33,605 nucleotides of DNA from Mesohalobacter salilacus (GCA_003931895.1 RRZV01000014.1:1-33605); one strand, 5' to 3'. Shown: positions 22,961 through 31,600, counted from the stretch's first letter. Numbers and translations: made by a program. Notes: a model not told the origin generated them from the sequence alone.

Positions 22961-23572
22961 ATGAACTTAAAAAAATCAATCTGGATCATTGTCGTGATTT
23001 TACTCATTGACCAGATTTCAAAAATTTATATCAAAACTAATTTTAAACTGTATGAAAGCATTGAGGTGTTTTCTTGGTTTCAAATTCTGTTTATAGAAAA
23101 TGAAGGCATGGCTTGGGGCGCAAAAATTCCGGGAGATTATGGCAAAATCATACTCACCGTATTTCGCCTATTTGCCATTGTTGGTATTGGCTGGTGGTTG
23201 TGGGATTCGACTCGTAAAAAAGCACCAAAAATTTTACTAGTTGCTATCAGCTTGATATTTGCCGGCGCAATGGGCAATATTATAGATTCTGTGTTTTACG
23301 GTGTTATTTTTAATGATAGTTTAGGACAAGTTGCTACAGCATTTTCAGAAAGCGGTGGTTATGCCCCACTACTCAAAGGCAAAGTGGTTGATATGCTATA
23401 TTTTCCAATTTACGATGATATTTTGCCCAGTTGGATTCCCATTTGGGGTGGCGAACGCTTTGTATTTTTCGAACCTGTTTTCAATATTGCTGATACGGCC
23501 ATAAGCACAGGTTTTGGAATTCTCTTGGTCTTTCACAAAAAAGCTTTCCCAAAGAAAGAAAAGACCTCTTAA
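22961..23572 (+). CDS. lspA: Lipoprotein signal peptidase
   Basis: LspA removes the signal peptide from diacylglyceryl-prolipoproteins in the inner membrane. The 203-residue protein has four membrane helices and the two catalytic aspartates, Asp144 in KGKVVDMLYFPI and Asp178 in FEPVFNIADTAIS, plus the conserved GAMGNIIDS (102-110). It is longer than the roughly 160-170 residue proteobacterial enzymes because of an insert at about 113-140 between the third helix and the first catalytic aspartate, typical of Bacteroidota LspA. Lnt, the next enzyme in the maturation path, is encoded at 9207-10805. An ABC-F gene starts 2 bases after the stop. Confidence 0.95.
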   Translation: MNLKKSIWIIVVILLIDQISKIYIKTNFKLYESIEVFSWFQILFIENEGMAWGAKIPGDYGKIILTVFRLFAIVGIGWWLWDSTRKKAPKILLVAISLIFAGAMGNIIDSVFYGVIFNDSLGQVATAFSESGGYAPLLKGKVVDMLYFPIYDDILPSWIPIWGGERFVFFEPVFNIADTAISTGFGILLVFHKKAFPKKEKTS

Positions 23573-23574
23573 CT

Positions 23575-25419
23575 ATGAATCTTATTTCTGTAGAACATAT
23601 CGCCAAATCTTATGGCACACTAAGACTGTTTGAAGATTTATCTTTTGGTATTAATCACGGACAAAAAATCGGTTTAGTCGCACAAAATGGAAGCGGTAAA
23701 ACCAGTTTGCTTAAAATATTAGCCCAAAAAGACAATCCAGATACGGGTGAAATCAATTTTAGGAATGATATCAAGATTGGTTTTTTATCCCAAGAACCAG
23801 ACCTCAACCCAAATCTAAATGTTGAGGAAAGTATTTTGGCTTCAGATAATGAGATGCTCAAGGTCATCAGTCAATACGAAAAAGCGCTTCAAAACCCCAG
23901 TGATGCAGACGCCTATCAAAAAGCTTTTGAAGATATGGAAGCTCATCAAGCATGGGATTTTGAAAGTCAATATCAGCAAGTGCTTTCTAAATTAAAACTA
24001 CAGGATTTACAAAAACCTGTCAAAAGTCTTTCTGGTGGACAGAAAAAACGACTGGCTTTAGCGATTTTATTATTAGATTCACCCGACTTACTCATTCTTG
24101 ATGAACCGACAAACCACTTAGACCTTGATATGATTGAATGGCTTGAAGGCTACTTTACTCAAGCTAAAATGAGTTTTTTTATGGTGACTCACGATCGGTA
24201 TTTTTTAGAACGGGTTTGCAACCAAATTATGGAGCTCAATCAAGGTGAACTTTACACTTACAAAGGTAACTACAGTTACTATCTTGAAAAACGAGAAGAA
24301 CGAATTCAGCAACAAGAAACTTCAACCGAGAAAGCCAAACAGCTATTTAAAAAAGAATTAGGCTGGATGCGCCGTCAACCCAAAGCCCGAACCACCAAAT
24401 CAAAATCACGTATAGATGATTTTGAAGACATTAAAAAACGCGCACAACAACGCCGAAAAGACCACGAAATAGAGCTTGAAATCAATATGGAACGCCTCGG
24501 CACCAAGATTGTGGAATTTCATAATGTCTCTAAAGTTTTTGACAACAATACATTGTTTGAAAATTTTGATTATAATTTTAAGCGCGGTGAACGCATTGGG
24601 ATTATTGGTAAAAACGGAAGTGGAAAATCCACATTCCTCAACATTCTGACCGAAAACCTTAAACCCGATACCGGTAAAGTGGTTTTAGGCGAAACCTTAA
24701 AATTTGGCTATTACCGTCAAGGCGGTTTAGAGGTAAAACCTGGCAAAAAACTCATTGAAGTCATCAAAGATTTTGGCGAATACATCCCATTAGCCAAAGG
24801 TCGAAAAATATCAGCTTCACAATTATTAGAACGCTTTTTGTTTGACCGTAAAAAACAATATGATTATGTAGAAAAATTGAGTGGCGGTGAATTGAAACGC
24901 TTGTATTTATGCACCGTTTTAATTCAAAATCCTAACTTTTTAATTCTCGATGAACCCACCAACGATTTGGATGTGGTGACGATTAATGTGCTTGAGAATT
25001 TTTTGATGGATTTTCCAGGCTGTTTGATTGTCGTCTCTCACGACCGTTATTTTATGGATAAAATTGTTGATCATTTGTTTGTGTTTGAAAATGGCAATAT
25101 CAGAGATTTTCCTGGAAATTATTCAGACTACAGACAATATGAAGCCCATAAGCCACCTGAAAAAACCGAAACTAAACCAACACCTACAAAACCTCAAGAA
25201 GAAGAAAACCCCGAAAATAAACTCAGTTATCTCGAGCAAAAAGAGCTCAAACAATTGGAGACCCAAATCAAAAATTTAGAACGCGAAAAAGAAACTCTGC
25301 AACAAGCCTTTCTCAAAGATTTATCAGCAGAAGAGATTAAAGAAAACAGCATTAAGCTTCAAGAGATAGAAGCTAATATTGATGAAAAAACGGAGAGATG
25401 GTTTGAGTTGACAGAATAG
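23575..25419 (+). CDS. ABC-F family ATPase, Uup-like
   Basis: This is a soluble tandem-ATPase protein of the ABC-F group, which acts on ribosomes rather than in transport. Two ATP-binding domains are seen: Walker A NGSGKT (38-43) with LSGGQKKR, and a second NGSGKS with LSGGELKR. Each has the LILDEPTNxLD Walker B form and an SHDRYF or THDRYF switch. They are joined by a charged helical linker rich in Lys/Arg. The C-terminal ~75 residues form an acidic/basic coiled coil after a proline-rich hinge, as in Uup. The length of 614 residues fits Uup. It starts 2 bases after lspA, so the two are cotranscribed. Confidence 0.92.
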   Translation: MNLISVEHIAKSYGTLRLFEDLSFGINHGQKIGLVAQNGSGKTSLLKILAQKDNPDTGEINFRNDIKIGFLSQEPDLNPNLNVEESILASDNEMLKVISQYEKALQNPSDADAYQKAFEDMEAHQAWDFESQYQQVLSKLKLQDLQKPVKSLSGGQKKRLALAILLLDSPDLLILDEPTNHLDLDMIEWLEGYFTQAKMSFFMVTHDRYFLERVCNQIMELNQGELYTYKGNYSYYLEKREERIQQQETSTEKAKQLFKKELGWMRRQPKARTTKSKSRIDDFEDIKKRAQQRRKDHEIELEINMERLGTKIVEFHNVSKVFDNNTLFENFDYNFKRGERIGIIGKNGSGKSTFLNILTENLKPDTGKVVLGETLKFGYYRQGGLEVKPGKKLIEVIKDFGEYIPLAKGRKISASQLLERFLFDRKKQYDYVEKLSGGELKRLYLCTVLIQNPNFLILDEPTNDLDVVTINVLENFLMDFPGCLIVVSHDRYFMDKIVDHLFVFENGNIRDFPGNYSDYRQYEAHKPPEKTETKPTPTKPQEEENPENKLSYLEQKELKQLETQIKNLEREKETLQQAFLKDLSAEEIKENSIKLQEIEANIDEKTERWFELTE

Positions 25420-25580
25420 GTTTTATGTACTTCAATGGATTTAAACCCATTGGGAAATAAAAAATTTAAAGGACAATATTCCTATGGCAAGTCTTCAATT
25501 GTAGATCGAAAAAACACCTCGCAAACACACAGCGACTATTTCTGTAAAAAATCTTGAAATGATACTGTTTAAAACAAAGA

Positions 25581-26174
25581 CTATTCTTCATAAAATTCAG
25601 TCAATTGCCCATCGTAACGCATAACAGTTTTATGCACTGGTCTAATATTAACCATCACATTTTTATTAGGATAAATATTGAGCGATACGTCATATTTTTC
25701 ATTCCGATTGCCTTTTTGATTGGCTGTAAACTCCAATTCTAATTTACCCTTATCCGAATTGATTTTTTTAGTTAAATCTTTAAGCGGTTCTTCAAACTGG
25801 ATGGCGAGGTCAGTCCCACCATAGGTACCTGAACTTGTTCGGCTTTCTCCGAAAAAGGGCAAATAGCCTGAAATGCTGTCGTTTTGTATTTTTATAAAAT
25901 TACCATCACCTCTGACGTCTATTCTGTTGATGTTATCTCCTGTGTTTCTCAACAATGCATTAGCGACTTGTGTAGTGGCTGTTGAAGTAAAAGGATAAGC
26001 CACATTTATTTTTATATGATACTCTTTTTTGGCATATAATGAATCCAAAACCTCTAAATCATCAGCCTTAGCTTCTGCTTTAGCAATTTGATTGGTTTTA
26101 CAACTCCCCAACAAGCTCAAAAGGCCTATGAAATAGAGTAAATTCTGCACTTTATATGTTATTATTCTATTCAT
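25581..26174 (-). CDS. DUF4251 family lipoprotein
   Basis: This appears to be a DUF4251 protein, a Bacteroidota family of unknown function. I choose the ATG at 26174, giving 197 residues with the lipoprotein signal ending LLGSC (Cys25); an in-frame ATG at 26192 adds six residues (MLLLYI) and is less natural. The mature part has a short Ala/Lys/Glu linker and then a beta-rich domain with the segments INVAYPFTST, NRIDVRGDGNFIKI, SGYLPFFGESRTSSGTYGG and NIYPNKNVMVNIRPV. The SGYLPFFG and GTYGG motifs are the ones that recall the family. It is monocistronic and faces the small ORF at 26373 on the same strand. Confidence 0.75.
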   Translation of the reverse strand: MNRIITYKVQNLLYFIGLLSLLGSCKTNQIAKAEAKADDLEVLDSLYAKKEYHIKINVAYPFTSTATTQVANALLRNTGDNINRIDVRGDGNFIKIQNDSISGYLPFFGESRTSSGTYGGTDLAIQFEEPLKDLTKKINSDKGKLELEFTANQKGNRNEKYDVSLNIYPNKNVMVNIRPVHKTVMRYDGQLTEFYEE

Positions 26175-26372
26175 AATGTATAAAAGTAACATTAATTTTT
26201 AAAAATATTAGTCTTATTAACAGAGTGATAAGGCTTAAATTATGAAATAGATATGTTTTCCTGTACACAATAAAATTTACTTTCTATACAACCTAACTAA
26301 AAAATTAGGTCAATCAAACTGGGTAATTTGATTTAGTTATTAGAAAGAAGAGTAGCTTAAAAAAAACTTCAA

Positions 26373-26528
26373 TTAATCTTCTGCATTTTTCTTCTCACGC
26401 TCTTTTTTGCCAGCAGAATTGATGTAGTAAACCACAAAACCAACTAGGCCGATGATAACGAGTCCAAAAACAATAGTCATCATTATAGCGCCATTAGTCC
26501 AGTCTACAAAAGGAATAAGATATTGCAT
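26373..26528 (-). CDS. Small single-helix membrane protein (51 aa)
   Basis: I found this ORF by reading the minus strand from the CAT at 26526-26528 to the TTA at 26373-26375. The 51 residues begin MQYLIPFVDWTNGAIM, contain one strongly hydrophobic helix (about residues 15-36, TIVFGLVIIGLVGFVVYYI) and end in a charged tail KKEREKKNAED. The layout (acidic/aromatic start, helix, positive tail) suggests an N-out, C-in inner-membrane protein. On the minus strand a TAATTTTG -7 element lies at 26550-26557, just upstream. Function unknown; the length and the clean membrane topology argue against a random ORF. Confidence 0.6.
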   Translation of the reverse strand: MQYLIPFVDWTNGAIMMTIVFGLVIIGLVGFVVYYINSAGKKEREKKNAED

Positions 26529-26595
26529 AGGTTTGGTTTTAAAAGTAGTCAAAATTATGAATAAGGATTTCGATTTAAAATGACAAGTGTCAGTT

Positions 26596-26627
26596 TTGAG
26601 ACAATATGATTTTTTGTAGTAATTTCG
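26596..26627 (+). promoter_or_regulatory. Candidate promoter of the methyltransferase operon
   Basis: TTG at 26596-26598 and TAATTTCG at 26620-26627 are separated by 21 bases; the -7 element differs from TAnnTTTG at one position. The start codon lies 16 bases further on. Confidence 0.35.
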
Positions 26628-26643
26628 CTTTAAATTATTACTT

Positions 26644-27429
26644 ATGATGTGGTTTAGGTTAAAAACCTTTATTCAATATCTATTAAAATCTACTAACCAG
26701 CACGGGGTGCATTCGCCATTTGTTTATCGTTTCGTAACAGAGTGTTTATATACTAAAACATCTAAAAAAAAATTAAAATCACTGCGTGACCTAAGACAGC
26801 CTCTTTTGAAATCACAACAAGAGCTTGAGATGTTAGATGTAGGCAAAGGCTCACAACGATTTAATTCAAATACTAGAAAAGTTAGTGCGGTGGCAAGAAA
26901 TGCTGGTATGGGTTGGCATCAATCTAAATTACTGCACAGAATTATAAGTTATTTTAATATCAAACAGACTTTAGAGCTTGGCACATCTGTAGGTTTAGGG
27001 AGTTTAGCTATGGCAGCAAATCTACCTAATAACCAAGTTGATACCGTTGAAGCTTGCCCAAATACTTCAAAGTTTGCTAAACGCTATTTTGAACACAATA
27101 ATTTGAGTCATATACAAGTTTATACTTGTAATTTTCAGTCTTTTTTAAGTCAATTACCCAAAGACAAAACATATGACTTAATCTATCTTGACGGTCATCA
27201 TCAAAAGGAAGCCACATTGCAATATTTTGAACAATTAAAATCACACACTCACGACAATAGTCTTATCATTTTAGACGATATTTATTGGTCTCGAGGGATG
27301 CAGGACGCTTGGCAGATAATCTGTCATGATGATAAAGTTAAAGTGAGTATAGATTTGTATTTTTGGGGAATAGTATTTTTTAAGCCCGAATTGAGCAAGC
27401 AAGATTTTAAAGTTCGCTGTTTATTTTAA
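26644..27429 (+). CDS. Class I SAM-dependent methyltransferase
   Basis: This is a cytosolic methyltransferase of 261 residues with the O-methyltransferase-like fold. The N-terminal phrase NQHGVHSPFVYRFVTECLY (18-36) is a Bacteroidota family marker. The SAM loop is LELGTSVGLGS (110-120), followed by the acidic VEACPN (135-140) and the post-II segment YDLIYLDGHHQKEATLQYF (177-195) with Asp183. The substrate is unknown. A second Met immediately after the first is an equally good start. It is separated by 10 bases from a small membrane protein gene and then a PduO gene, which suggests one operon through the histidine kinase at 28203. Confidence 0.82.
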   Translation: MMWFRLKTFIQYLLKSTNQHGVHSPFVYRFVTECLYTKTSKKKLKSLRDLRQPLLKSQQELEMLDVGKGSQRFNSNTRKVSAVARNAGMGWHQSKLLHRIISYFNIKQTLELGTSVGLGSLAMAANLPNNQVDTVEACPNTSKFAKRYFEHNNLSHIQVYTCNFQSFLSQLPKDKTYDLIYLDGHHQKEATLQYFEQLKSHTHDNSLIILDDIYWSRGMQDAWQIICHDDKVKVSIDLYFWGIVFFKPELSKQDFKVRCLF

Positions 27430-27439
27430 ATTAAACCCA

Positions 27440-27625
27440 ATGGAGTTTTTAAAAAACCTTTCTGAAGAAACCCAACTGATTTTATTAGTTGTCGTTATAG
27501 CCGTGCTATTTGTTTTGGTTTTACTCAACAACAAACGCAACAAGAAATTAAGATACGACCGTGATAAGCGCCATTTTACAAAGAATTTTTATAAGAAAAA
27601 GAAAAAATATAAAGACAAAAACTAA
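27440..27625 (+). CDS. Small membrane protein with basic tail (61 aa)
   Basis: Function unknown. The 61-residue product has a short acidic start (MEFLKNLSEETQ), one hydrophobic helix (about 13-29, LILLVVVIAVLFVLVLL) and a long, very basic C terminus (about 30-61, rich in Lys, Arg and Asn). This topology predicts a single inner-membrane helix with a cytoplasmic basic tail that could touch nucleic acid or acidic lipid. Its stop overlaps the next start by one base (TAATG), so it is translated together with the PduO-type gene. Conservation of this position was not tested. Confidence 0.7.
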   Translation: MEFLKNLSEETQLILLVVVIAVLFVLVLLNNKRNKKLRYDRDKRHFTKNFYKKKKKYKDKN

Positions 27626-28197
27626 TGAAAATATACACCAAAACTGGCGATAAAGGACAAACCTCATTATTTAGTGGAAGCCGAGTACCGAAGCACGATT
27701 TACGCATAGAAAGCTATGGCACTATCGATGAACTCAACTCCTATATTGGCGTAATAAAGGACCATAGCCCTGAAGGAGAAAATTTGGATTTACTTCACCA
27801 CATTCAAGATCGGTTATTTAGCATCGGATCTATTCTGGCTACCGAGCCTAAAAAACTAAAAGACAAAAACGGTAATGACCGCTTTAAGCTTCCAAAAATT
27901 AAAGATGACGATATTGAAGCATTAGAAAAAGCCATGGATGAAATGAACGAAAAATTGCCAGAAATGACGCATTTTTTATTACCTGGCGGTCATCCTGCAG
28001 TATCGTTTTGTCACGTTGGGCGTTGTGTCTGCAGAAGGGCTGAACGTCGCGTAACAGCACTTAATGAGCAAGAAGAAGTTGACATCAATGTATTAAAATA
28101 CATCAACCGCCTATCTGATTTTTTATTTGTATTATCTCGCTATTGGGGTAAAAAAGCCAAGGCCAAAGAAGTGAAATGGATTCCTAAAACAGACTAA
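27625..28197 (+). CDS. PduO-type cob(I)alamin adenosyltransferase
   Basis: This enzyme transfers the adenosyl group of ATP to cob(I)alamin to make adenosylcobalamin, in the cytosol. The 190 residues include MKIYTKTGDKGQTSLFSG (1-18), with the ATP-binding TKTGDxG motif, ESYGTIDELNSYIG (29-42), the signature FLLPGGHPAVSFCHVGRC (117-134) followed by CRRAERRV (136-143), and YINRLSDFLFVLSRY (159-173). It uses vitamin B12, but no corrinoid synthesis gene, riboswitch or B12-dependent enzyme is nearby. Its start overlaps the previous stop by one base, and a histidine kinase follows after 5 bases. Confidence 0.93.
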   Translation: MKIYTKTGDKGQTSLFSGSRVPKHDLRIESYGTIDELNSYIGVIKDHSPEGENLDLLHHIQDRLFSIGSILATEPKKLKDKNGNDRFKLPKIKDDDIEALEKAMDEMNEKLPEMTHFLLPGGHPAVSFCHVGRCVCRRAERRVTALNEQEEVDINVLKYINRLSDFLFVLSRYWGKKAKAKEVKWIPKTD

Positions 28198-28202
28198 GCG
28201 AG

Positions 28203-29345
28203 ATGTTTAAAAATACTAAAGCTTTAAGAGTATTCATTGCTATCGCTTCAATAGTGATAGTTGGCTTAACGGCATGGAGTATTTCCTTGTTTTACGAACG
28301 CATAAAAGCCGATGAGCGTCAAAAAATGGAAATCCTTTCTGAAGCTATCAACGCTATCAATGCAGATGATGAGTCTAATTATCGAGAATTAGTAAGAAAA
28401 ATTCAGAACAACAATACCAATATTCCTGGTATAATAGTCGATAATGACGGTGAAATCGTCACCAGTGTTAACTTGCCAAAAGAAGTTGAAAGTGACTCTA
28501 CAAAACTCTACAACTACCTCAATAATATTAAAGCTGATAATGCACCCCTATCAATAAATCTTCAAGGCGAAGACAATCAAACTTTATATTACGGCAATTC
28601 TGAAGTGCTTACCAAAATAAAATACTACCCCATAATATTACTCTTAATAATTTTACTTTTTATCGGTTTGCTTTATTTTTTCTACGCCACTTCTAAAGAA
28701 AGCGAAAAAAACAAGCTTTGGGCAGGCATGGCTAAGGAAACTGCTCATCAAATTGGCACACCTTTATCTTCACTAGTGGGTTGGCTAGAAATTCTTAAAG
28801 CTGAAGGTGTCAACCAAGACTATATTGTTGAAATAGAAAAAGACATAGATCGGTTAAAAACTATTACTGAACGTTTTTCAAAAGTGGGTTCACAAATTAA
28901 ATTAGAGCAAACGGATATTGTAAAAGTCACCCAAGAGACATTTGACTATCTCAAAAATCGCAGCTCTAATCTTATTGAATTTTCAATTGACCTTCCTAAC
29001 GAAGCGACTCATGTCATGCTCAATCAACCCTTGTTCAGTTGGACGATTGAAAACCTTGTTAAAAATGCCATTGATGCTATGAAAGGCAAAGGCCAGTTAA
29101 ACATTGAAATTGTAAGAAGCGGTTCTTGGGTGCGACTTTTAGTTAAAGATAACGGTAAAGGCATAGCCCTCAACAACTACAAAACCGTTTTTAAACCTGG
29201 TTATACCACCAAAAAACGCGGTTGGGGCTTAGGATTATCTTTGGCAAAACGCATTATTGAAGACTATCACAAAGGCAAGATAAAAGTACTTTTTAGTGAA
29301 GTAGGAAAGGGAACAACCTTTGAGATTAAGTTAAAACGACAATAA
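28203..29345 (+). CDS. Orphan sensor histidine kinase
   Basis: This membrane sensor kinase of 380 residues has two membrane helices (about 9-29 and 141-161) enclosing a roughly 110-residue periplasmic sensor region. The kinase core follows: H-box ETAHQIGTPLSSL with His182, N-box ENLVKNAIDAM (283-293), G1 box DNGKG (316-320) and G2 box GWGLGLSLAKR (340-350). No HAMP domain is evident; the second helix leads almost directly to the H-box region. No response regulator gene is in the window, so its partner must be elsewhere. It lies 5 bases after the PduO gene and ends only 5 bases before the stop of the convergent YceI gene. Confidence 0.9.
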   Translation: MFKNTKALRVFIAIASIVIVGLTAWSISLFYERIKADERQKMEILSEAINAINADDESNYRELVRKIQNNNTNIPGIIVDNDGEIVTSVNLPKEVESDSTKLYNYLNNIKADNAPLSINLQGEDNQTLYYGNSEVLTKIKYYPIILLLIILLFIGLLYFFYATSKESEKNKLWAGMAKETAHQIGTPLSSLVGWLEILKAEGVNQDYIVEIEKDIDRLKTITERFSKVGSQIKLEQTDIVKVTQETFDYLKNRSSNLIEFSIDLPNEATHVMLNQPLFSWTIENLVKNAIDAMKGKGQLNIEIVRSGSWVRLLVKDNGKGIALNNYKTVFKPGYTTKKRGWGLGLSLAKRIIEDYHKGKIKVLFSEVGKGTTFEIKLKRQ

Positions 29346-29350
29346 AAAAG

Positions 29351-29899
29351 TTAAGATTTAAAAACAAAACTCAAATTAATAGTCACCTTTTTAGCAATTT
29401 TGTAACGAACAACCTTAGGAATATCAAAGCCATAATCTTCTGGATCAACTTCAAACTCACTGGTGAGTAAAATACTATTTTGTTTTTGTTTAAATTGTGC
29501 AAGAATTTCAACGGATTTTGTTGTGTTTTTTATAGTTAAATTTCCTTTAATCTTATAAGTTCCATTTATGTTTTGGTCGTCAAAACTCAAGACTTCGCCT
29601 TCAAACGTTGCTTTTGGGTATTTAGAAGACTCCGCATAACTCTCATTAAAGTGCTCTTGCATAAGGGCTACTTTGAATTTAAAAGTATTCACAAAAACAA
29701 GTGCTGCAATTTTTGCTGTTTGTGGTTCAAACACAGCTGTTGCAGATTCAGTTTTAGCAGCAACGGGTTCAAATGAAGGCACTTTAGCATCAAAACTGAT
29801 TTGTGCGTTTCGATCTATCCACTTGTCTTGAGCTTGTAATTGAAATGCACACAATATCAAAACAATAAAACTAAATTTATTCAGATAAAAACCCATCAT
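29351..29899 (-). CDS. YceI family lipocalin-like protein
   Basis: YceI-family proteins are periplasmic beta-barrels that in some species bind isoprenoid chains such as polyprenyl quinones. The 182-residue product has a signal peptide (MMGFYLNKFSFIVLILCAFQLQAQ) and typical family phrases: AQISFDAKVPSFEPVAAKTESATAVFEP, FKVALMQEHFNESYAESSKYPKATFEGE in pieces, and GTYKIKGNLTIKNTTKSVEI. The QEHFNESYAESSKYP segment is the best marker. It overlaps the upstream cytochrome gene by 23 bases (20 with the second Met), so the two are cotranscribed and coupled. It binds no cofactor that I can see. Partnership with a cytochrome suggests a role in redox or prenyl-lipid handling, which is an inference. Confidence 0.85.
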   Translation of the reverse strand: MMGFYLNKFSFIVLILCAFQLQAQDKWIDRNAQISFDAKVPSFEPVAAKTESATAVFEPQTAKIAALVFVNTFKFKVALMQEHFNESYAESSKYPKATFEGEVLSFDDQNINGTYKIKGNLTIKNTTKSVEILAQFKQKQNSILLTSEFEVDPEDYGFDIPKVVRYKIAKKVTINLSFVFKS

Positions 29900-30239
29900 T
29901 TTGCCATTTAATAATTAAATCTATATCACTTTGCGGTAACCTTGGCCCACCTTGAGGCATTAAGTTAGGGTTGCCATTAGCTAAGCTAATACGATTAATA
30001 AGTCCTCGATTTTGAATAGCGTCACTTACATCTTCTGGCAACACAAGAGGCATAGGCGCCCCATTTTGTGGCGGATTACTATGACACATTTGACATCTAT
30101 TGATAAAAATAGGTTCTATTTCAGCAAACAATACAAGTTCTGGTTCATCATCAACTTCTGGGGATTGACCTACAATATCATCTTCTGTTGCTGAAGTGCA
30201 AGCAAATAAAAATACAAATAAAATGTAAGTAAACTTCAT
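29877..30239 (-). CDS. Monoheme c-type cytochrome lipoprotein
   Basis: This is a small exported heme protein of 120 residues. The lipobox LFAC (Cys14) closes a short signal peptide. After an acidic linker (EVDDEPE), the heme site CQMCH (49-53) is present in a context IEPIFINRCQMCHSNPPQNGAP like the cytochrome domains of planctomycete-type proteins. A likely axial Met94 lies in PNLMPQGGPRLP. The C-terminal helix QSDIDLIIKWQNDG (103-116) is typical of this class, in which it packs on the heme. It is first in a two-gene operon with yceI. The partner for electron transfer is unknown. Confidence 0.82.
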   Translation of the reverse strand: MKFTYILFVFLFACTSATEDDIVGQSPEVDDEPELVLFAEIEPIFINRCQMCHSNPPQNGAPMPLVLPEDVSDAIQNRGLINRISLANGNPNLMPQGGPRLPQSDIDLIIKWQNDGFLSE

Positions 30240-30296
30240 AAAATCAGACTGATATAATTAATTAGTCGACTGAATATCTAATGCTTACATAATTTA

Positions 30297-30704
30297 ATGT
30301 TTAAAAAATATTTTAAATACGTTGTTTTAATTATCATTATTGTAGCCATAGGTTATGGCATTAAATCTTACATCTATCAGCCTCATGAAGATTTAACACA
30401 ACGAAAAGCAGATTTAGAAATAAAAGCAGAGCGACTTATTGAAAATTTAAATACCCAATCTGAATTATTCATTAAAAAATACCATCATCAAACGCTTTTG
30501 GTTTCAGGTCAAGTTACTGAGCTTGACGCTAGTTGGCTGATATTAAATCAAAAAATTCTTTTTAAATTCAATCAAAATATAACAAAAGATTTAAAAATTG
30601 GTGATAGCCTGAAAGTAAAAGCTAGATTTTTAGGTTACGACGAGCTATTAGATGAAATTAATTTTGACCAATCCATGTTGATAAACAATACACAAAATGA
30701 ATAA
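30297..30704 (+). CDS. Membrane-anchored OB-fold (tRNA_anti-like) protein
   Basis: This is a 135-residue protein with one N-terminal membrane helix (about 7-25, YVVLIIIIVAIGYGIKSYI), a helical, charged region (35-60) and a C-terminal OB-fold-like beta domain (about 65-130: HQTLLVSGQVTELDASWLIL, LKIGDSLKVKARFLGYDELL). This resembles the tRNA_anti-like group found in Bacteroidota. The helix probably leaves the OB domain in the periplasm. Its role is unknown. It starts 57 bases from the divergent cytochrome gene, and its stop overlaps the DUF5777 gene by 8 bases, tying the two together. Confidence 0.65.
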   Translation: MFKKYFKYVVLIIIIVAIGYGIKSYIYQPHEDLTQRKADLEIKAERLIENLNTQSELFIKKYHHQTLLVSGQVTELDASWLILNQKILFKFNQNITKDLKIGDSLKVKARFLGYDELLDEINFDQSMLINNTQNE

Positions 30705-31575
30705 ATTTTACTTTAGCCTTTGTTTTATTGTAACTTGCTGGAGTGGTTTAAGCCAAGACCTACTAGCAAGCCTTGACACAATTACCCAACCTGAAAATAA
30801 AGTTTCGCATTTTAAAGGGCTTAAAATTGTCAATTTCGAATCTACCAAATTGGCAAGTCAAGGTGATTTTTACTTTGTTGTGTCTCACAGGTTTTCTTCT
30901 ATTACCAATGGTTTTGATGATTTTTTTGGTTTAGACAATGCCGTAACTCAACTCAAATTTATTTATGGTTTTACCGACTGGCTTAATGTAGGTGTAGCCC
31001 GAAGTTCTTTAGATGAACGTTATGGTATTCACGCAAAATATCGCATTTACGAAAAAAATAAAGATCTACCCATTAAGATCGTTGGCTATCATTTGGTAAC
31101 AGCAAATACAGCTTTAAAAGATGATGATTTTCCAGAAATAGAATTTAAAGACCGCCTGTCTTATGTCAACCAAATCATTATTTCAACAGCTTTTACAAAA
31201 GACTTTTCTTTTGAAATGGCACCGACTTATATTCACCAAAACTTGGCAACTCGAAGTATTATTAGTCAAGAGGAAACATCAACTTTCGTTGACCAAACCC
31301 ATGATGAATACCTTTTGGGTTTAGGTGGGCGTTATAAAATTTCAAAACGCCTCAGTATAAATATGGATTATGGTATTCATTTTAATAGAGTGTCTGGTTC
31401 AAATTTTAGAAACCCTCTCGCTGTGGGTTTAAACATAGAAACTGGCGGGCATATTTTTCAAGTGCATTTTTCTAATGCTCAAGGCATGTTTGAAGATGCA
31501 TTTATATCTCGTGCAACCGGCGATTGGTCTGAAGGCGATATTTTCTTTGGCTTTAACTTATTTAGAGTTTTTTAA
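30697..31575 (+). CDS. DUF5777 family beta-barrel protein
   Basis: This is a predicted outer-membrane protein of 292 residues with a signal peptide of about 19 residues (ends SGLSQ). Alternating-residue strands, an aromatic-rich sequence and the C-terminal phenylalanine-type end (FFGFNLFRVF) indicate a beta-barrel. The early phrase FESTKLASQGDFYFVVSHRF and the TDWLNVGVARSS segment are what I use to assign it to DUF5777. The function is not known. It overlaps the OB-fold gene by 8 bases and lies divergently from the cytochrome-yceI pair, so these four genes may act together at the envelope. Confidence 0.72.
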   Translation: MNKFYFSLCFIVTCWSGLSQDLLASLDTITQPENKVSHFKGLKIVNFESTKLASQGDFYFVVSHRFSSITNGFDDFFGLDNAVTQLKFIYGFTDWLNVGVARSSLDERYGIHAKYRIYEKNKDLPIKIVGYHLVTANTALKDDDFPEIEFKDRLSYVNQIIISTAFTKDFSFEMAPTYIHQNLATRSIISQEETSTFVDQTHDEYLLGLGGRYKISKRLSINMDYGIHFNRVSGSNFRNPLAVGLNIETGGHIFQVHFSNAQGMFEDAFISRATGDWSEGDIFFGFNLFRVF

Positions 31576-31583
31576 TGGTGTAA

Positions 31584-31600
31584 GTATAAATGCTTTATAC
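31584..31600. other. Perfect hairpin between the DUF5777 and T9SS cargo genes
   Basis: GTATAAA and TTTATAC arms surround a TGC loop. It lies 8 bases after the DUF5777 stop. An in-frame ATG of the next gene at 31590 falls within this hairpin, which argues against that ATG as the start. There is no U-run, so its role as a terminator or processing site is open. Confidence 0.45.

Noticed and set aside
25433-25452. Hairpin CAATGG...CCATTG after the ABC-F gene as a terminator.
   Set aside because: Six-base arms with an eight-base loop and no U-run on either strand; too weak.
27560-27660. Possible cobalamin riboswitch before the PduO gene.
   Set aside because: There is no non-coding leader: the PduO start overlaps the previous stop by one base.
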